From the NCBI GenBank assembly GCA_963920665.1, contig OY987273.1, positions 14,820,501 to 14,884,500 of the forward strand: a stretch of 64,000 bases of DNA. The letters are read 5' to 3'. This document shows, one piece after another, positions 35,890-49,500 of this stretch (its first letter is position 1; every line of letters starts with the position of its first letter). The stretch comes from Straminergon stramineum. Taxonomy: Eukaryota > Streptophyta > Bryopsida > Hypnales > Calliergonaceae. The translations under genes and the position numbers were made by a program. Under the pieces are notes generated by a model. The model searched no databases and was not told the DNA's origin. It was given only the letters and a program-made list of their open reading frames with translations.

Positions 35890-36800
35890 CTAACTTGTTG
35901 CGATAAATAGGCATGATTGCTGTTCTTGTTGCAGGAATCCTTGATAAAATTTGCTCCCTTTAGCTCGTGCATTCAAATCCAAAGAATTGCATGAACCGCC
36001 AGCTGCGTCAAGGACTCTTGCATTGCTACTTTCATGTTGCACAGGAGCTGTATCATCTACCAAAATTTTTGGCTGAATGACGACGCTATCCAAGGACAAG
36101 CCAGTCCTCAAGAAGTAGTCACTAGTTGCCACCATGGCAAAATTCAGAGCAAAATTTCTCTCCCTTGCTTCAACAGCAAACTCTCCTACTTCGTACTCTG
36201 TCCAGCCATTTCCCAGAGCCCGGATTATTGGCTCCAGCTATGTTAATAGCACATCGGAACAGGGCCTCTTCAGGTAGCACTTGCACCTTGAAATGTCTTC
36301 AGTGCCGTTTTGTTTCTTTGAGAAGGTGAAATTCATAGCATCGGATTCCCAACCGCGTGCATTGGCGGATAGGCATGCTCTCCAGGAGACAGTGTAAGCC
36401 CTTGAATGAAGCGAGCACACAATCTCACCTTTCACACCGAACCAATACACAGCAAGTTTCAACCGTGTGATCTTATTCGGAAACTTGCTTCACCAAGAAC
36501 GTACAACACACTTCGATTAATGTCACTATGCGGGTCCTTCAACATCAAAAGAAAGATGAACCTAGACTTTAATTGATAGTTGAACCGTAGAGTTACCGCA
36601 TCGATGAGCAAGTAAGAAGCATACATATCACCCTTGTTATTGACAAACTTGAAAAGGAAAATACTCGTAATAGGCGAGCATGCAAACATTCTGAGAAATT
36701 AAGCAATACTTACCCGGTGTCATGATTGGGCACCATCTCCCAAAACATAGGGGTGTCACCCCAATAAATCTGCAGTTCTTCTGTCGATAGATATCTAGTT
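35890..36800 (-). pseudogene. Phloem protein 2 (PP2) domain gene, probably degenerate
   Basis: Reading down the minus strand, one exon (to 36714) gives LSTEELQIYWGDTPMFWEMV then PNHDTG at a donor GTAAGT. The next begins at 36487 with KFPNKITRLKLAVYWFGVKG, then CSLHSRAYTVSWR and RGWESDAMNFTFSKK. The end gives ALGNGWTEYEVGEFAVEA (about 36200) and DYFLRTGLSLDSVVIQPK (to about 36060), followed by a tail to TAG at 35890. These are the LS..WG...YW, VCWLEVRGKI-like, W-E-VGEF and GL.I.GV.I.PK landmarks of the PP2 lectin domain in the right order. PP2 domains bind glycans and often follow an F-box. Two frame changes (about 36310 and 36230) lie between the strand core and the W-EVGEF block and have no convincing intron. 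An F-box was not found. Confidence 0.72.
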
Positions 36801-38390
36801 CCGTGCAATATCTAACCTTCGAACAAGGTGATTTGAGTCCATGTGGAATATTCTGCCTATTCACTTGGACGTTGCGACAATTTGGAATTCGTGAAAACGT
36901 TCCCTTATATTTGGCGTCCAAAATGTCCTTGAAATCCGTTAAATTGAATACTAGCAACTTCTCCTTCAATGTGAACCGAACCTTGAACCTCAAATATCCA
37001 CTGACCGTATTGAATTGTCGTTAGTGGAAGTGAATAGTTTATAATAGATCAGTTATAACTTGGTTTATCAGTATGTGCTCGCAATACAAACACCATGATC
37101 GAGCAATGTTACAAGCATCACCGACTTTAAGAAAGGAAGCCGACAATTTGACGATGATGATAGATTTCAAAGCATTTAAGTGACATGGGGACTACATATT
37201 CACTATTCCGACTAATTTCAATTTGATATTGGTAAGAACCATTCAACCTCGTGCTAAAATATCTTCATGGGACGGTATTATTTATCTTCGGCCTCTGACA
37301 CCTCCCTACAAAACTCTCTCTAAACTTCTCCACGCACCATTCTTCTCAACTTTGCCATAAAGGCCATTCAAAGAGCATAGCACCGTGCATACAAGCGCTA
37401 AAAAATGCTTCGCAATCCATAGAGAACGATGAACCACACCTGAGTTAGTGGCAGTTTTGAAAGTAGAGAATATTCACTAGTGTTCCGTAGCTCTGGCCTT
37501 ACAACCGATTCATTTCTTGTACATGCGAAGTTAGGAATCGAGCGAGTAGCGCGTTTGCTTTTAGCGCCAAACGGAATTATAGAGGGTGAAGCTGCTACTA
37601 TTACGCTCACGAACACACAACGATTTCGTGTATTGAAATAGAGCATCGCTGTGGCAATATGGCACTGGCCACTGTAGAAACATGTAATTATACGCTCGGT
37701 CTATCGACCCAACTAAGGTCTATCATCTTCAACGCGAACGAATTGAACTGTTCTGCTACGCTATTGACTCTACCGACGTATCTGAATCCCAGAATCGCCG
37801 ATCTTGCCAACCGCAAAGCAACACAGGCACCAAATGCAAGCGACAACTGATCATGAAACGATACTGAACCCTGTATGAAAGAATCAATCAAAGATGGATT
37901 ATGCACAGGATTCAAAGAACCTTATTGACAAATTACCTTCCGATGCCACAGCTTTTCCTTCCTAGCGAGACGAGCAACTACAAACCGCTCCGTCTTCAAA
38001 AGTAACATGACGGCGGGTCCTCTAATTTCTTGAGCATTGAAATTCACTGACTTGTTGAAGTGTCGCCAGAAAGACGGATCTTGCTCTTTGGAGCCACACA
38101 ACAGTGACCTGTTTAGTACCACGAGCTACAAGGAGGAAGGTGGACGGAGTAGCAAGATGGAAAGGTTAACCAAAAAGACATGTCACGCCTGTCAGCCTCT
38201 TCGAATATATCAGGGTTTGATGCTGGTGACGACAGGCCATAATTTGACACAAAGGCGAGCCACAATAATAAAAGGATTATTGTGCCATTTGTTGCAGTTG
38301 GAAGGTTCTTGGCTTGGGAATCACTCATTCGACCCACAGTGGCTGAGTGAGGTGAGCCACAATAATATATAGCTTGAAAAATACTCATGG
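36801..38390 (-). other. Coding-like minus-strand segments upstream of the PP2 domain, unassigned
   Basis: Segments with good splice sites include FNAQEIRGPAVMLLLKTERF and VVARLARKEKLWHRK ending at GTAATT (about 38040-37930), FHDQLSLAFGACVALRLARS after acceptor CATACAG (37875 downward), and NESVVRPELRNTSEYSLLSK ending at GTGTGG (about 37440). An open frame also covers 36993-36640. They may be 5' exons of the PP2-type gene or of another dead gene. No F-box or other domain was recognised. Confidence 0.25.
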
Positions 38391-38399
38391 TTTTGTTTT

Positions 38400-40680
38400 C
38401 TCACACTTGACGCTTTCTATCAAATGTAGGGTTTGTGAAGAGTCTTTACAACTGTGCAATAATCTTCAATGTAATGAAGCATACCGTTATAAAATATGAT
38501 GGGATGAAATCTATAATTCGGCATGGAGGCTATCCTGATGGTGGTCAATGAAAGAAGGATTGAAAAGAGACACATGCTAAGTTTACAAATATTCCTCAAC
38601 TTTTCAACTTTATTAAAGTAAAGAATTGACACTCAATTTGGCCTAAAACCAATGTTCTTGTTCATGATATCTTGAGAGATAGATGTTTTAATGCGTGATT
38701 ATTTGAATCTGATTTTATACATTATCTTGTGTTAAATATGTACCATCATTATTGACAGAAAAAAATTATTCTAAATGTATTCAATGTAATTGATAATAAA
38801 TCTAGTATGTTGTTATTCTCGTGTCGAGGATAGCATTAGGATATTTTAAAACCCATTGAGCAATTCATTTGGAATTATCCTTGAGTCAATAGTAACAGGT
38901 ATTTCATATAATTCTTTTCCTTTATATTCAGATGAATAATTCATAATTCATGTTTTAACTTGTGATGATTGTTAGTTTGACCATGAACCATCTCATCACT
39001 TAATATGATGAGTGTTGGTATATTCTCTTCTAAGAGTTTATTACACTTAGACTCATTATGTAATAGAGAAAACCGTAAAAGAAACAAGTTGAGGATGCTA
39101 TGTTAATCCTGTACCCTGTGATTTTTGGGATAACCGTAAAAGATTGCCCTGAAAATCAGATGCGTAAAACTCCGGGTGCAGAGTGTTGTCACGTATGAAT
39201 TTAGAGATTCTCGATTCCTATAATAGGCAAGAGGAATTCACGACAGGGCCCTGCTGTTGTTTCCACCTGCTTGGTGAGATGTTTTTTAATTAACAGCATA
39301 AAAATAACTCACGGTCCAGGGTTCCGGGACCTCGGCTGTTCCGATCGTGTGCCGGCGCTTGGCCCGGCTGCGTACTGTCAGGCCTGGCCCCATTCTTCAA
39401 AGCCCATCCCCATGAGTTGCAGGCCCGGTCCCCGAAAATCACTGACCTGATCCCGTTTATGGGTCCACCTCTCAGGTGGCCCAAGTGATAAAAAAATTGA
39501 AGTTGACAAGGCCCACGTGTTAAAAAAAATTAATTGACGAGAGCCAGCTAGTATATGTGGCCAATCAGTGGGCATGGGCGATGGGATGGTTCTAACTAGG
39601 CTCCCTCATGGTTGCACCAGCGTCCCTCTTCACTCTTCCTTCTCACTTCTAGCGCTCACCATAATATACACTCTACTCTTGCATCAATATTGTACTGTAA
39701 GGTAGCACATAAAGCTAACAATCTTGGAAAATAGTGCTGATTCTAGGGATAGAGTTGTAAACACTGAATATTCTATGTGTATTGCATGTTATGCACATTT
39801 ACGAAATTAGTAGTTATGTTCACCTTCATTTAGTTTGCTATTCTTATGTCCTTCATTTATTTGAAGCTTACTCACATACTTATGTGCTTGGCAATTGTAC
39901 ATTTGGATATAGAGTCGTGGACGTAAACATCTCATATTCCTCCATGCACCACTTCCAACCACACCGTTCTTCTCCAGGTACGTTATGTGTACTTTAACTC
40001 ACTCACTACCTTATCATGTCTCCTTCTATGTTATATAAATGATGTCATCTTTATACTGTGAAGATGCTGCATAAAAATGGTATCAATACATCCATGAATA
40101 ATTGGCTTAGGATTTAGACCTCCATGTTGCGATGGTTTTAAGGATTTAGACCATGTGTAAAGTATATCTTACACACCAAGTGAAGTCAAAGTTCATTTGT
40201 CTTCTTGACACAAACATGAAAAATGCAATTTCCCCCCTTCAAATTGAAAATTATCATTGAAAATAGAAACATTGAGTTTACTTCTCTTTTCTATTATTCA
40301 TACTAGAAAGAGCAATTTTGGAGTGTTATGATTGAGTAAGGGTCAACTATTCATACAAATTACGTTCTATAATCTTCCTTCCAATGAAATTTAAAATTCC
40401 AAATAATAAGCTTTGCAACTTACTCTAGTAAAAATTAACAATCATCCAACATTATGAGTTAAAATATACTAACATTGTTGAATGTTCTGCAATGACATTA
40501 ACAATGATTATATCAAGATTTGCTTTTTGTAAACATAATCTTCACTGTTTAAAGGTTATGTAAGTTGGGGTGGAATGTGGAATACATGGATATGTCTATA
40601 ATATATGTTTCCTTAATTATTTTTGCAATGCTTGATTTAAGGATTTAGGGAAATTGATGTCATATGTTTGCCGTGTCTTA
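38400..40680. other. A+T-rich intergenic stretch
   Basis: No gene recognised. A small GC-rich island at 39300-39560 (ggcccggctgcg, aggcctggcccc) stands out from the A+T-rich flanks and may be a repeat fragment. Confidence 0.35.
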
Positions 40681-40688
40681 TAGGGATT

Positions 40689-41573
40689 CTAATGACCTCT
40701 GGAAGCGAATCAGAAGAATATGATTTGTATGATTCTAGCAGTAGTAGTACCGACGATGACATACAAGACGTGGAGGATGAATTTCAGATGTTGTTCCAAT
40801 TTTCCAGTGCTGCATCAAGCTCGACTCAAGTATTTCTATCCCAAGAGTTTAGTGAACATGGACTTGTCAATCATGCTGAAGGAGTCCGTGATGCCCCTGC
40901 TACACTTCAAGCTACTCTTAACCTTTTCAGGGTGACTACGAATTTTACTTGATTGAGTTTGAGGAGTTATGTGGAGCGTTGATTCCTGTTATTGTATCAA
41001 ACACACGCAGCACAGGATCTATGCAATTGCAAAGTGGATGTCCATACAAGCTATCACCCGAGCAACAAATCCTCAATTTCTTGCTTTATCTAAAGCACGA
41101 CAATATTGCAGCTCTAGATTCATTTACTTGGAATTGGGCAAAGAGTTCTATTCTCAATGATACAATATACATATCCTCATGTATCAACGAGGTCTTATGC
41201 CACGAGCTTCGTTGGCCCACAGCTATCGACGGGTCATTGCCGGACGAGAACTTGAGGAGTTTCCGAGGTGTATTGGTACTATCGATGGGACTCTCATTCG
41301 CATCCGTAGGCCATGGAGTGGTCCGAACCATGGACGGTATTATAATGGAACGAAAAAAATGTATTCCCTAAACAATCTGGTTGTTGTAGACCATCAAGGA
41401 CTCTTCATCTATATTGAGCCCAGATTCCCAGTGCACATCATGACATAAATGTCTTGCGTCACTCTGATTTGAATGCTTCATGGAGGGAATATTTCACACA
41501 CACTGATTCCTACTTTGAGTATCTCTTAGGTGATCCTGGGTACCAAGGGTGCGAAACTTTCATCATGTGGTGA
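40689..41573 (+). pseudogene. PIF/Harbinger-type transposase, frameshifted
   Basis: From ATG 40689 an acidic serine-rich start (SESEEYDLYDSSSSSTDDDI) leads, after a frame change near 40935, to EFEELCGALIPVI and PYKLSPEQQILNFLLYLKHD. Another frame change near 41230 leads to ELEEFPRCIGTIDGTLIRIR, then HGRYYNGTKKMYSLNNLVVV and DHQGLFIYIEPRFP. A third near 41430 leads to SAHHDINVLRHSDLNASWRE and YFEYLLGDPGYQG, ending at TGA 41571. The catalytic Asp of IDG (41284-41286), the HDI Asp (41442-41444) and the GDPGY Asp (41532-41534) are all present. Harbinger transposases cut and paste DNA with a DDE nuclease and a separate Myb-like partner. The third acidic region after GDPGYQG is missing, and three frameshifts make the copy inactive. 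Terminal repeats were not found. Confidence 0.88.
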
Positions 41574-42388
41574 GTTGCTGATCAAGAAGTGGCAACCGAT
41601 CAAGAAGTGTATGGAATGCCCAAGTCATTGGGACTTACTGAACATAAAGTAACTTGCTTTTCTTATCTTAAGTACTTTCTTATTACCCATGTAGGTGAAC
41701 CACTTGCATCTTTTCATGTATAGATGGAATTTTGCTCATTCGTTTTAAGTCTTTTGGAGTAGTATGTTGAAGACATTCTAATGCAATTGGAAGTTTGGCA
41801 CTATTTATCCTTGGGTTCAACAACTATGAGTTCCATAGAATTTTGCACTCATTTTTGAAAGTCTCAAAATGACCATTTTGTCTCATTTTAACGAAGAAGG
41901 CCTTTTAGTGTCTATGACGCATGCGACCAATTTCTTTTTGCTTGACCTCATTCCATCTGTTTGATGCTTTAGCGCATTGGTCTTTTCAGCTATGTTCTAG
42001 TCGTTTTTTAGGTTTTCTTTGTGAGTGTTCTCCTTGTTTCTGATAGTTTTATAGATCTCTTCTGTGCTCAGCTTTGCCACATGGATGTGCAGGTTGCACT
42101 ATAATGCTCCAATCCCTAGTGTATTAGCGATTCATGGTTGACATCTATGTTGAGGATTTCCTTTTTTCCATTGTTTCTAGGGAAATGAAGCATGTTTAGA
42201 ATTAATGTGATGAGTATATCAGGATGTTTGTTTCTCTACATTTATCATGTTTCAACTGCTTTTGCTTGCATAATGGATATATGTTGATATAGGGAGGAGA
42301 TGAAGACATGATATTGTGATGATTGACATTTGTTTTGATCTGTTTTATGTGGTGGAAACTCTTATAGTGCCAGTATGACTTTTTACAG

Positions 42389-44813
42389 GTGGGAACTGTA
42401 ATGGTAGTCAGTACTTTAGGAAACAAAGCTTTGATTTCCTCATTGATGGAGACAGTAATTGTGGCTATGGCTAAGTATATACAAAAAGAGTTTGCAGTTG
42501 AAGGAGTGCCTTTAATCAAGGTCTTGTTGATGGTCACAATTCAACTTATGCAGGTCAATTAATCATTTGTGCCTTCCTACCGTGATCTACAATTTAAACT
42601 GTGGCAACCTTGTAAATATTTCATCCTTGGTTAGCTTCAGTTTGTGGTTCTAGAGAATTGAAATGATCCTTTGGCCTCGTTTTGGGCATTGTAAATTGTT
42701 TTAGAGGTTTTCTCCAATTTTGAGATATTATTAACACTAGATGGCAGTGATTCAATTGTGTATTCTGTCTTGCTTACGTTGATCAATGTCTTATCAAGCA
42801 ACTAAATTTTTGACTTTTTGCCTGCAAGCCTGTATGATCTTCTACACACATTTGATATTCTCATTGATAAGTTTGCTAGGTTGTGCATATCTTTGTTGAT
42901 TATCAACAAAAATCAAGAAGTAAGCAGTATTCCTTTGTTATTTACAACTTTGATACATAGCGTAGCATGTAACTGTTGTTTGTTTATGTTCTGCAGACCC
43001 AAGCTTTGGATCCTTTCTTGTGGAGGCATTCAAAATAATTGTAAAAATGAGATGGGTAGATTTAACATGCAGTCTTTCTGTTGAAGGGTTCAGATGCTAT
43101 GTCTTAATGATGGTTATTATGTGTGTCAATTGGTATCTATGCAAAGCCAAGGCATTGCATACGGCAGATTGAGTATTAGACCCACTTTTTAGTCAGCATT
43201 ACAATTTGGGTTGATCTGATGAGATGTAGTAGCCTAGCGGTTGATTCAATAGCTCTATTGTTTGCTTTGTATTCTTCAGTACTTTTGGTCTTTCTTTAAA
43301 TTCTAGTTCTTACGTGTTTATTTGGTTTTGTTTCTTTACCAACTATCGCAAATATACAATTGTATGTCAAAGGCACTTCAAGGACCTCAATACTAAATAT
43401 TAGTATGCTACATTGGATAAAATCAGCTGCGCACATTTTTCTAATTTTGTCGAGCCTTTTACTTGAAGAGTATTTTATGAACTATTAGCCATGCTTACAG
43501 TCACATACAATGCAAGATTGGCTATTGTCTCTCTTTCTAGAGGTTCACCTCAAACATTTGTAAGTTGACTGCTAGAATTATGTTTTGGTTTGAAAATCTG
43601 ATTTTTGGAGTGATTTTAGAGATGCCAAATATTAGCCCTTCAGAAGGATATCTTGAAGACTATAAAGATTTTCTCTATTTGTGTTTTGCTGCATGCTTGT
43701 GGAGTTAAACAGCTCAATTTTTATCCACAATACCAATGATGGCAGCTTATTGTTTGTAGTGAATCTTACTGGTTGGATTCAATGGTATTCTAGTATCTCG
43801 TTGTTGTTCAGTTTGTTCTGTAATCTTGGGATTTTGTGCACAATGGACTACCATCAAAATTTAGGAGAACTTGGGGTTTTATGCAAAACTTTGTTTTATC
43901 GTTACACATTTGCAATATTATACACGTAAACTACGAGTAGTCGCTGGTAAACATGATTTACACGGTTCCTTTAAAGATGTGGGACAACTTGTGACAAGTA
44001 TCTTACGACGTTCGTATTGAGGATGGAGAACAAGGAAATTGCAACAAAAATGAAGATTCCATATCCTAGTCATTGATCATTAAACTTTTTCATATAGCCT
44101 TTGCTGTCGTGTGCTGTAGATGAACAAATGGATTCCAACGGTAAGAACTGCAAAGTATTTTCACTACATTCTCATGTTTATGATCATTTCAATTGTTCTA
44201 TTGTTGAAGGGCTTTGTTTTGTAGGAGCCGCCCATCCATTTTTGAAGTAGTATTTTAGAGGTGATATCTTTGTGCCTCCTATGGTCTGCTCCTATAGAAA
44301 ATTGAGCAATTATTGTGACGTTTGTTCAGTCAATATAGTCTCTACGTTTTCTTGTTTTGTCTATCTATGCGTCCATCATCATTTTAGATTTCTATAGTGA
44401 GTTTTGTCATTTGGTTCATTTGTCCTGACTGATTTGTAATTTGCTTTTGGATGTTTAGAAGAAGTTGCTAAGCATCTTTTCCAAATACTAGAGAGGCGCT
44501 TCTCTTTAGAGTTGGACAATGTAGTCTCTTTAAATTTAGGAGTATTATGCTTGACCATGTTAGTCTCTATGAGTTGCTATTCTTACTTCCCATCTGCAGA
44601 TGATATTGCACTTTGTTGGGCTATTTGATAATTGTGTTCTATGTTAATGTTTGAATACAGGATTTAAAATGTGTAGACGCTTGGACAAAATGGATCAAGA
44701 TTGGGAAAGAGCGTAAAGGAAAATACTCAACAACAAGTTCTAAGGAAGAAATTTCTATGGAGATCTACACATGCCCCTTATGGAATCTAATAGGACTCAT
44801 TATGCCTCACTAA
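42389..44813 (+). CDS. Unassigned spliced gene fragment
   Basis: An exon at 42389-42553 is exactly 55 codons, fully open, with acceptor TTTTTACAG and donor CAG/GTCAAT; it encodes GNKALISSLMETVIVAMAKY and FAVEGVPLIKVLLMVTIQ. Further candidates are SLYDLLHTFDILIDKFARLC (about 42830-42920, donor GTAAGC) and FLVEAFKIIVKMRW (43010-43055). Others are EVAKHLFQILERRFSLELDN (about 44460-44530) and a final exon 44661-44813 after TACAG ending at TAA (DLKCVDAWTKWIKIGKERKG). The peptides are helical and hydrophobic, suggesting an all-alpha repeat protein. Phases between exons do not all agree, so the model is incomplete or the gene is decayed. It follows the Harbinger relic on the same strand, but nothing links them. 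Confidence 0.35.
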
Positions 44814-44819
44814 ACCATC

Positions 44820-46570
44820 CTAAGGTTCTTGTTCTTGTGCCTTGCTTTTTGGAAGTTGGCATAGGTCTTATAGCCATTTGTGCCGTTTATCTACTCTCAG
44901 CTCTTACTCAAATCAACTTTAGATGATGCCTGATCTTCATAGAGGGCTATACACAATATAGGGTTGAAAATGTTAAATTTGTTTTTGCTCGAGTCTGTTT
45001 ATTGACGAGGCCTTCCAAGTCATCTGATTTCAGTTGAAAACCAGGCCTCATTATCTCTAATTGAATGGATATTGCATGCGTTGTCTGATTTCTTTCTTGA
45101 ATAGCAGTATTACATTGTTTTTCATTTGCAATTTAGGCGCAAGTTCAAGAGGCAGTAGTGTGACATTTGACAGGGATTGATGAAGCACCAAAGACCTCAA
45201 TACTAAGGTGATGTTCAATAGTATCTGGTCATGACTATGATATGTACCTTTTCTATGTTCTATTAAGTATGATTGTTGTTCCAAATGTAGACTTATATCT
45301 ATATTTATTTTCTAAATAAAACATTTTCACAAACACTATGTTAAAAATGCTTTATACATCAATGTCTTAAAAAAAAATTGCATAAAAAAACTCCAATATT
45401 TTGCTTCTACAAGTATAACAACAGCAATCATTCTACCTTTCAAAGGTTATACTAAAAGGTAATGATATTGACATTTAATTCAACAATCTACTAAAGTATT
45501 TTAATACTAAAGTGTCAAAAATTGGATATTCATAAAAATGTTGCAAGTCAATTCTCAACATATAAGACTAACATTGTAGGGTTCCAAAAATGTCAACAAA
45601 GATCTTGATCAACAATCTTTTTCTGATAATGTTACAATGAACCTTGCAAGTGTTTATTTAAAACATTTACACATTCAAGTTCTTCAGGAGATCAAAGCAA
45701 GTGGTCGTTCAGGTTTTTCAAGAAGTCAAGATGGCTTGTATAATTTAAGAACCTGAACATCAAAAACATGGCCAAGCACCTGCTCTTAACCTTCTTCAAC
45801 TGCAATCTTGCAAAGGTGTCACTCTTCAGCCAATCCAAAGAGGTCCAAAGTGCCTTCACCTCATAGGAATTTCATTCCTAAAAGTAAAACTTCTTTCTGA
45901 AAATTAAATACAAAACATCTACTTATTTGCGACAGAGCATTAGAAATTTTGATTATGTTTTGACTTTATTCTTCAAAATAGTAACATTAAAAAGGAATTC
46001 CAATGAAATAATTGTAAACTACTGCTGATGTATAACTGTGGTTACAGCACTAAAAACTATAATTGTAATAATAATATTGAAAATATTAATTTTATTGCAC
46101 CCACTCCTCACATATAAAAATACAATCTCCATAGGCAATTTCACAACTGAGATGAATGAAAGCCTTGAAGCAGGAATTTGGTTAGACCATTTTCTTCCTA
46201 CCACAAACTTTGCAAGTACCTTATACCAAGCAAACTACAACGTAGCAGCCCTTGCCAGGAGTAGCAAATTTCACCGTGCGTTAGAGCAACTGCCTACAAC
46301 ATGTAGCGTACATGTGATCAACAGAACTTTCAATACCTGTCTCGTCGTGTGGAAGTGAATGCAGCATGCTAAACACATGACGGGAGTCTTCCCATAATCC
46401 AATTGACAAACGTGTATTCTACTTTTATCGTTCTGCCCATCACAATCTATTCGATCAACTCTGGACTTGGTAAGCATAACATCATTCGCCCTCTACACAC
46501 CATGCAGCTTGCCATTCCGGCTGGAATACAACGACGAATTTCCCTCATCGGAGTTGGCTTGACAAGGTGG
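44820..46570. other. No gene recognised
   Basis: A+T-rich sequence between two convergent gene remnants. A 106-codon plus-strand frame at 46038-46358 lacks any recognised motif and lies just downstream of the kinase gene; it is not called. Confidence 0.35.
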
Positions 46571-46575
46571 TTATA

Positions 46576-49500
46576 CTACACTAAACAAAGCTGCCTATGA
46601 GGATATCTCAAACCATGAGCCTCTTTCCCCACCCCAATTACCATCATGTTCTGCAAGAGGCACTGCAAACTCCTGAGCTCTGCTTCCTGTGAGTTCCTAT
46701 TCCTCCTGATCCGCGCAAACCCGAAATCAACAAGGCGGACAGAAGGCTGCGCACCCCGCACAACCATAATATTCCGTGCCTCAACATCCCCATGAAGCAG
46801 CTTACAAGCATGGACTGCACCAAGCGCCTGAAGAGCCGCACTGGCCACCTCCTCAGTCACTGTTCCTGAGAACCAAAAACAGTACACTGTAAAGTAAACA
46901 AAATGCCTACTCTGCCTGCTGATCGTAAAGCGCCAGGGATACTGTTCCGGCACCATACATTAAGCTGCAATCAGCCCTTCAGAGAAGAGGAAGACAACCA
47001 CACTGCATTTGCTGGTTTCAAGAACTCATCACTTACCTGATCCTAGTGGACTGCCATCGATCAACTCTGTTGCTATGAAAACAATCCGGCCACCGGCTGT
47101 GGTTCCATATCCTACTAGTGGGGGCACGAAAACTCCCCAATGCTCCCGTAGCTTCAGGTAGGCATCCACCTCGTTAAGGAGAGCCTGTACAAGCACGGCC
47201 AGACAAAGGTACACACAGAACAACGTCAGAAGCCGGTAAGGTGTCGCAAACTGCACTTGCATTTCAACATGACAACACTCCACAATGCGTCTAGCACAGA
47301 CTGCCTGCTACAAAACCAATCGCTGACAAGACCACTCCAGTTCAGCACCGGGTTAGACCGAGTCATAGTCCAACTTTTAGATGGGCACGCAACATTGCCA
47401 CGACACGACTCCAGCTCACCTCTGCACGTTTCGACTCGCGGGGAGCGATCTTCACTGCAACACGGCGACCGTTCAAAACGCCGCCAACCACGCAGCCGCT
47501 CCATCCCCCACTAGTGATGGGGCGGTCGGCTAGATGCAGGTCCGATGCAGGAATCTCCTGCAACTGCTTCTGCCTCGTATTTGAGCGTGCTCCTCGAGTC
47601 CTGCACATGCCCTTGCTATCATTCCACCGCTTGTTCTCTTCTATGTATTCACAAAAAACCATGCCCATGCTTGGGTAGCTGGCTAGACAGGTTACCTTGC
47701 TGGAGACGTTCTGTGAACACCAGCTTTGTGCTCATTCGGTTTGTAGGTTCTAACCTTATCTTCATCATCTTTAGAGCCGCCACTGGGACTGGTGCAAGGG
47801 GTAGCCTCCCAGCTCCAGGGGCGCTCACCCTTCTTGGGCGAAACATCAAACTCACCACGGGCGTCAACAGCAGAATTGACCAGGTATGCAATTGCAGCAG
47901 GTAAAGGCAATTGCCGGTCATCCCACTTGAAATTCATTGAGATGTAGAGGCAGCCGGTATGATCTCTTTTGAAGAGAAACCAGTTCTGGATATCGGTGAG
48001 AACGCCATACCCAACCTTCGCCCTGCAGCTCAATGGACAAGAAGGTAATATGAGGACCACCTCACACTGCTCATCAGCTTCTCATCCGAAGACCAATCCA
48101 ACTTGTGACACATCCCTGTGAGTACCACGAAATGAAATAACTTCAACACTTCGAACCCCAGGAACATCTGCTTGCTTGATACACTGCGAGGATAGCTCAC
48201 AACTTTAGTATTGGGAAGCAGAATATCTACCGGAAGCCATAAGTGGGGCGAAAAATGAGGTGCCTGTCGAGGCCTTTTGATCTCTGAACATAAACCATGG
48301 GAGGCGCTTAAAATTACACTAAAAAGTATGGTGCACAGACTAGCGTGAAGACTAGAACCAGGTCCAAGCACCAAAAAGCTGCCCAGGCCACAGAAAGTCT
48401 TGTTTGAAAGGACTACCCTTACATCGGAATATTGCAACGAAGACAGTGGCAGACCCTGCAACGCTAAGCTCTTATCTGAGCTAGCCCAACCCAAACAGCC
48501 CGGAGGTAGACAAGGGTTAGTGAACAGCTTACAAAATCAAGTATTCGTACACCTGAAGAATGCAATTCAGAATACTCCTGGCATGTCCTTCCGGGATGTT
48601 AGAATGGCACCAGCAGTTGAGGTCGATCTCTGCAGAAATGCAGCCTCCATATCAGCAGGCTTGACAACTGAGCATTCTAGACAAACTGTGAAGGCGGGAA
48701 TCAACCGAAAATCAACTGAAATCTGGCCATACTGAACCTGTTCGGCATGAGCATCTTGCCCACAGTTTATAGATTGGCACGGGACATCCGAGACCTCCAT
48801 TCTTGTGCTCAAAAGCAGCAACGTCCTCGCCGTGGGATTGAACCAACAAATCCACACGAGGAGGTTTGGCATAAAAGAGACATTTCTGAACGTCTCTGTC
48901 CTCATCCTTTGGTCCGTCTGGGTTCTTCCAGTCCCCTCCCTCAGCTAAGGGTTCTGGTGGCACTACAAGGCAGGCTTCCGGGATATATGTTACCAAGGAA
49001 CCTGGTTGCTTCTTACTGACGAAGTTGCAGGTGCTGGCCACGACATTACCGGCGATAACTTTTGAATTTCGCTTCCCTGTGGTGACTATAACGTTATCCA
49101 CTTTCTCATATATACGCTTCAACTTATCTGCCCTGTTAAGATAATCTTCAACGTCTGTCACCACATCCCAATACTCTACCCTTACAGGTGTATACATCCG
49201 CTCCTTTTGCGTGGTGCTTGGTGTCTTGGAACAACTCCCTGAGTCCCACGACGGCAATTCCTGACGTAGCCAATCAAATTCCGTGCATTTATCTGCACAC
49301 GCAATCCAGAGATTCAAACAGAAAACCCAAACACACCAAGTACTATGGTTGCTACAGTTGCTACAGGTCGAGGAAGGCAGATATTCTGGTACACTGCAAA
49401 AACATTCACTTCTCTTGATACACAAGCAAACGTAACTGGATGACTGATCCCGTTGCACCTTCACACACATCACCAAACCCAAAAGGATCCCAACAGGTCC

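Noticed and set aside
46038..46358. 106-codon plus-strand frame after the kinase gene
   Set aside because: No motif; the hydrophobic start comes from an A+T-rich run. Left uncalled.
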